From Haliclona indistincta (taxonomy: Eukaryota > Porifera > Demospongiae > Haplosclerida > Chalinidae), in assembly GCA_964017065.1 (NCBI GenBank), contig OZ024783.1, positions 3,848,932-3,912,931 of the forward strand: 64,000 nucleotides of DNA. Direction: 5' to 3'. This document shows, in pieces, positions 61,145-64,000 of the stretch. Within the stretch, counting starts at the first letter, position 1. Each line of letters starts with the position of its first letter. Position numbers and translations under genes: made by a program. The notes beneath the pieces are model-generated. The model saw only the letters and a list, made by a program, of their open reading frames with translations, had not been told where the DNA came from and ran no database searches.

Positions 61145-63994
61145 TCAAGGTTTCCAACAATTCTGACAATAATAGTTACACTCGGGCATGGCATAGAAAG
61201 AGCAACCAACAGTACGACAGAGAGTTTTTGGATGTACCTTTTCGTCACTCCTTCCAACACCTCTAGCAGTTGCTGCTGGATATTGTTGCTGAGAAGAACC
61301 GCCATCATATCTAGCTCCAGCGTAGCTTGCTGCACCGCCTGGGTAAGGAGGGTAGCCTGATCCTCCAGCTGCCGGTGGGTATACTGCCGCTCCTGGTGGT
61401 TGGTAGGGTCCTCCATGAGGTCCCCTTGTTTGTAAGTAGTCGGCAGGAGGTGGGTGACCCGACGAGGGAGAAGGATACGCTGCTGGTTTGTCATCTTGGT
61501 GAGGGTAACCACTTGAGGGCAAGTGAGAGTTTGATGGTCGTCTGGCTTCGTTCCATCTTTCCTGGGTAGGACGAGGCGGCGATCTAATTCTTTCATCTGC
61601 GTCAAGAGCGATCACTCCAAGATCGTTCGGTTGCTCACCGCGAGGTGCATGTCCACTTCCTTTAACTGACGATAAAGACAGTACCAACTTTCTTACACTA
61701 ACTGCGTGCTCATGACAGATTGAAAAGTAAGCACTATTGTCCAAAGGTAGAGTGGAATCACATATTATACAACCTGGGCGCGGAGAGGCATTAGCAGCCA
61801 CATCTCCAGGTGGCTGTTGAGAAGGTGGCTGTTGAGAAGGTGGACGGTTTGTTACAGGGTCATATGACGGTCGGCGATCATAAGAACTGTTAACGTCAGC
61901 TCCACCCTGCCTGCCATTTCTAGGATCTTGCCTCCTGTCATCTCCAGGTCTTTCATTTCTGGGGTCTTGTCTCCAATCATCTCTAGGATCTTGTTTCCAG
62001 TCGTCTCTAGGTCTGTCATTTCTATCCACGTCATTCCATCTTTCTGGTCCTCTTTCACTGCTCCACTGATGTCCGTTTCTTTTTCCTTCGTCCCAACCTC
62101 CTCTACCAGAACCAGACGAAGATCGCTGTCTCCCTTCTTCCCAACCTCCTCCTCGGCCTCCTGCAAAAGCAGATGAAGAGCGCTGCAATGGTTGACTGTT
62201 GTGTGGCTTTGGCTTATTCTTGCTGACAGCGTCATTCTTTGTCAAATCCAGAAAGCATCCATGGCAAAGCCAACCGTATTCTTCAGAACCAAAGTAGTTC
62301 CGACACTGTGTGCATTTCGGAGGATCGTTTTCTCCTCTCTCCAATACGAGGGCAGGCGATGAATTACCAGCAACAACCATCTCTTGTGCGTCAGCTGGTG
62401 CGGCCAAAGGAATGTGACCCAACTTCTTACGCTCACTGTAGCATTTTGAACAGTAGAAACCATTTTCTTTTGGACCAAAAAAATCGCATCCAGGTGACCT
62501 ACACTCGCGCAGTTCTTTTGCACCGATCCCACCTCCATTTGGTTGCGAAGCAGTTTGAGATCTTGGTTTGGGTACCGGCCTTGCTAGCTGTTTAGGCTCA
62601 GTCTGATGAGAGTACACCTTGGAGCCACGTTCATAGCAGTTCTTGCACATGCCCAGATACTGTGGTTGACCAGGACTGCTGCTGCAGCTGCTGCATTTCA
62701 AGGAGCCAGTTCCTCCGCCCCCTGCCCCTCCCACTGGTTGGTTCAACGGCTCAGCCTTGTAGGTACGAGCACATTTTGAGCAGTAACCACCAAACACCGG
62801 ATCTCCGTACATACCACACCCACTAAGACACAACTCTCGCTTGGGCTCAGAGGTGCTTGACTGCTGAGCTGATCGAGTAGGAGGTGGAGTAAACTGAGCA
62901 GGTCCGCCGTTCTTCTGGCTGAAAGATTCGAAGCACTTTGCTACAAATCCACCAAGAAGTGGTTTCATGTAGGACGGCGTCTCTGTGATGTAAAGCCGAG
63001 CCACTTGGATAATCTTGCCGCCAACAAAAGGTGAACTGTAGGTATGAGTGGTATCGTTCATGTTGAGATACATTTGCTTCAACATGTGTGGATCTTCGCG
63101 TCCATATAAAAATCGCACGGGGAAATCGACACCGAAATAATCGATCAACGGCAGAACAAGGTGATCTCCTTTATACTGCCGAGTTGTGTCTATGATGACC
63201 AGAGGAGCAAAGTGGTTGTTACAGAAAGCTATAGGGAGAGGGTCTTTCTTGCAGTAGCTCGCGTCCCAGAGGAGAGGGAGGTAGATGCCGTGGAAATCAA
63301 CTTGCTGCAGTGTTCCACCTGTGTTGTAGGACATGACTTTTTTAGTAGCGTACATGATGATTGGACGACGCAGGACATTAGCTAGGACAAATACGTGAAA
63401 CTGGTCTGTTCCTTCTAGAAGGCCGTGAGAGGTTTGCTGTAAAGAGACGTGCCTGACCACTAGATCCCATTCTTGGTCCCACTGTGAAGGTTCCAGGCGA
63501 AGCCCAAACTGTTCTTGTTCTTTTTCCCGCCAAATCCTCCATCGTTCATAGAGACTTGTGTTGCCGTGATGACGCACAGCCTCGTAGACAGCTTTACGAA
63601 GAGTAAAGCTTCTGTCATGAAAACCCCACATACCCAACGAAGCAGCATGCATGAGACAATTACCATCTCCTGTTGTACTTAGGGGAAGAAATTCAGTCGC
63701 TTCTTTACACCAGTTCAGGGTGTTTTGCTGCTCCAAGTCGTCCTTCATCCCGTAGTCGACTATTCGGCGGTAGAGAAAGTCTTTAAAGTCTTGAGGATAC
63801 CCATTGAGGGCCGGTAGAGTGAGCGTGAAAGAGGGGGTGGTTGCGAAGTAGTTGGTCGAGCCGTACGGAGCGTCTTGCTTCCAATCTCGTTCCATGTACG
63901 TTCGACATCTCTCTGTCGTGGTCAGGTCGGCACTCGAGATAGAGCGCGTGAGACCTTGCCTGCTGCTTGCGTCCATGTTGTTATATTCTGCCAT
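61145..63994 (-). CDS. A20/Cezanne-type OTU deubiquitinase with A20 zinc fingers
   Basis: Single exon, 949 residues. OTU protease domain at about 60-300, with the catalytic Cys about residue 113 (PLSTTGDGNCLMHAASLGMW) and His about 261 (CNNHFAPLV), and FHVFVLANVLRRPII, a stretch typical of the A20/Cezanne/TRABID-like subgroup. Then A20-type fingers at about 389-408 (CLSGCGMYGDP), 434-453, 498-519 (CRSPGCDFFGPKENGFYCSK), 561-580 (CTQCRNYFGSEEYGWLCHGC), a diverged one near 760 (CIICDSTLPLDNSAYFSICH) and a C-terminal one (CRTVGCSFYAMPECNYYC). An Arg/Asp-rich stretch with RDDWRQDPR-type repeats lies at about 650-710, and one copy of the Pro-rich module precedes the end. In vertebrates A20 trims ubiquitin chains to limit NF-kB signalling; the same role is inferred here. 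Confidence 0.88.
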   Translation of the reverse strand: MAEYNNMDASSRQGLTRSISSADLTTTERCRTYMERDWKQDAPYGSTNYFATTPSFTLTLPALNGYPQDFKDFLYRRIVDYGMKDDLEQQNTLNWCKEATEFLPLSTTGDGNCLMHAASLGMWGFHDRSFTLRKAVYEAVRHHGNTSLYERWRIWREKEQEQFGLRLEPSQWDQEWDLVVRHVSLQQTSHGLLEGTDQFHVFVLANVLRRPIIMYATKKVMSYNTGGTLQQVDFHGIYLPLLWDASYCKKDPLPIAFCNNHFAPLVIIDTTRQYKGDHLVLPLIDYFGVDFPVRFLYGREDPHMLKQMYLNMNDTTHTYSSPFVGGKIIQVARLYITETPSYMKPLLGGFVAKCFESFSQKNGGPAQFTPPPTRSAQQSSTSEPKRELCLSGCGMYGDPVFGGYCSKCARTYKAEPLNQPVGGAGGGGTGSLKCSSCSSSPGQPQYLGMCKNCYERGSKVYSHQTEPKQLARPVPKPRSQTASQPNGGGIGAKELRECRSPGCDFFGPKENGFYCSKCYSERKKLGHIPLAAPADAQEMVVAGNSSPALVLERGENDPPKCTQCRNYFGSEEYGWLCHGCFLDLTKNDAVSKNKPKPHNSQPLQRSSSAFAGGRGGGWEEGRQRSSSGSGRGGWDEGKRNGHQWSSERGPERWNDVDRNDRPRDDWKQDPRDDWRQDPRNERPGDDRRQDPRNGRQGGADVNSSYDRRPSYDPVTNRPPSQQPPSQQPPGDVAANASPRPGCIICDSTLPLDNSAYFSICHEHAVSVRKLVLSLSSVKGSGHAPRGEQPNDLGVIALDADERIRSPPRPTQERWNEARRPSNSHLPSSGYPHQDDKPAAYPSPSSGHPPPADYLQTRGPHGGPYQPPGAAVYPPAAGGSGYPPYPGGAASYAGARYDGGSSQQQYPAATARGVGRSDEKVHPKTLCRTVGCSFYAMPECNYYCQNCWKP

Positions 63995-64000
63995 TCAGCT

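Overview
This is a window of animal nuclear DNA, most probably from a demosponge. The gene set is metazoan: RPL13A, RPS5, DNAJC8, a WIF-domain RYK-type receptor, an A20-type OTU deubiquitinase, NACHT-LRR receptors and 7TM receptors. Introns are short with GT-AG borders, microsatellites are abundant, and CARD-NACHT-LRR, RING-TRAF and A20-finger families are expanded as in sponge genomes. The species is an inference; nothing in the DNA names it. There is one 200-base assembly gap at 5685-5884.

Layout. (1) 1-13750 holds two copies of a segmental duplication, each with RPL13A on + facing a CARD-NACHT-LRR gene on -. Copy A carries two clean transposon insertions whose empty sites are visible in copy B. 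Between the copies lies a scrambled stretch: two exons of an unidentified gene, an expanded 58-bp minisatellite, a (CA)n tract, and fragments of the neighbouring RYK-like gene and of a third NLR fused at a sharp junction. (2) 14621-30587 is one large gene on -, reconstructed here from 17 phase-compatible exons: signal peptide, WIF domain, Ser/Thr-rich stalk, two FN3 domains, one transmembrane helix, and a RYK-like kinase domain with an altered HRD and DFG, followed by a proline-rich tail. (3) DNAJC8 starts head to head with it and runs to 33580. A decayed retrotransposon, fold-back repeats and a duplicated DNAJC8 tail follow. (4) 36.3-39.9 kb has a RING/TRAF-finger gene, RPS5 with a U6-derived relic in an intron, and a U6 snRNA gene with a TATA box at the right distance. 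(5) 41-53.3 kb interleaves RING/TRAF-finger genes with four tandem 7TM receptor genes, two of them broken. (6) 54.4-64 kb, all on -, holds three more RING/TRAF-finger genes and an OTU-A20 gene.

How the genes may work together. The striking theme is a local expansion of ubiquitin-system genes. Six share a RING plus TRAF-type zinc fingers and a coiled coil but differ in their C-termini: A20-type finger, tail anchor, FxFG repeats, or Pro-rich tail. One of them (58739-60847) shares its A20 fingers, repeat module and flanks with the adjacent OTU-A20 gene, so the ligase-like and deubiquitinase-like halves of an A20-type editor appear split and paired in tandem. With the NLRs and 7TM receptors nearby, an innate-sensing role is an inference from family knowledge, not something shown by the DNA.
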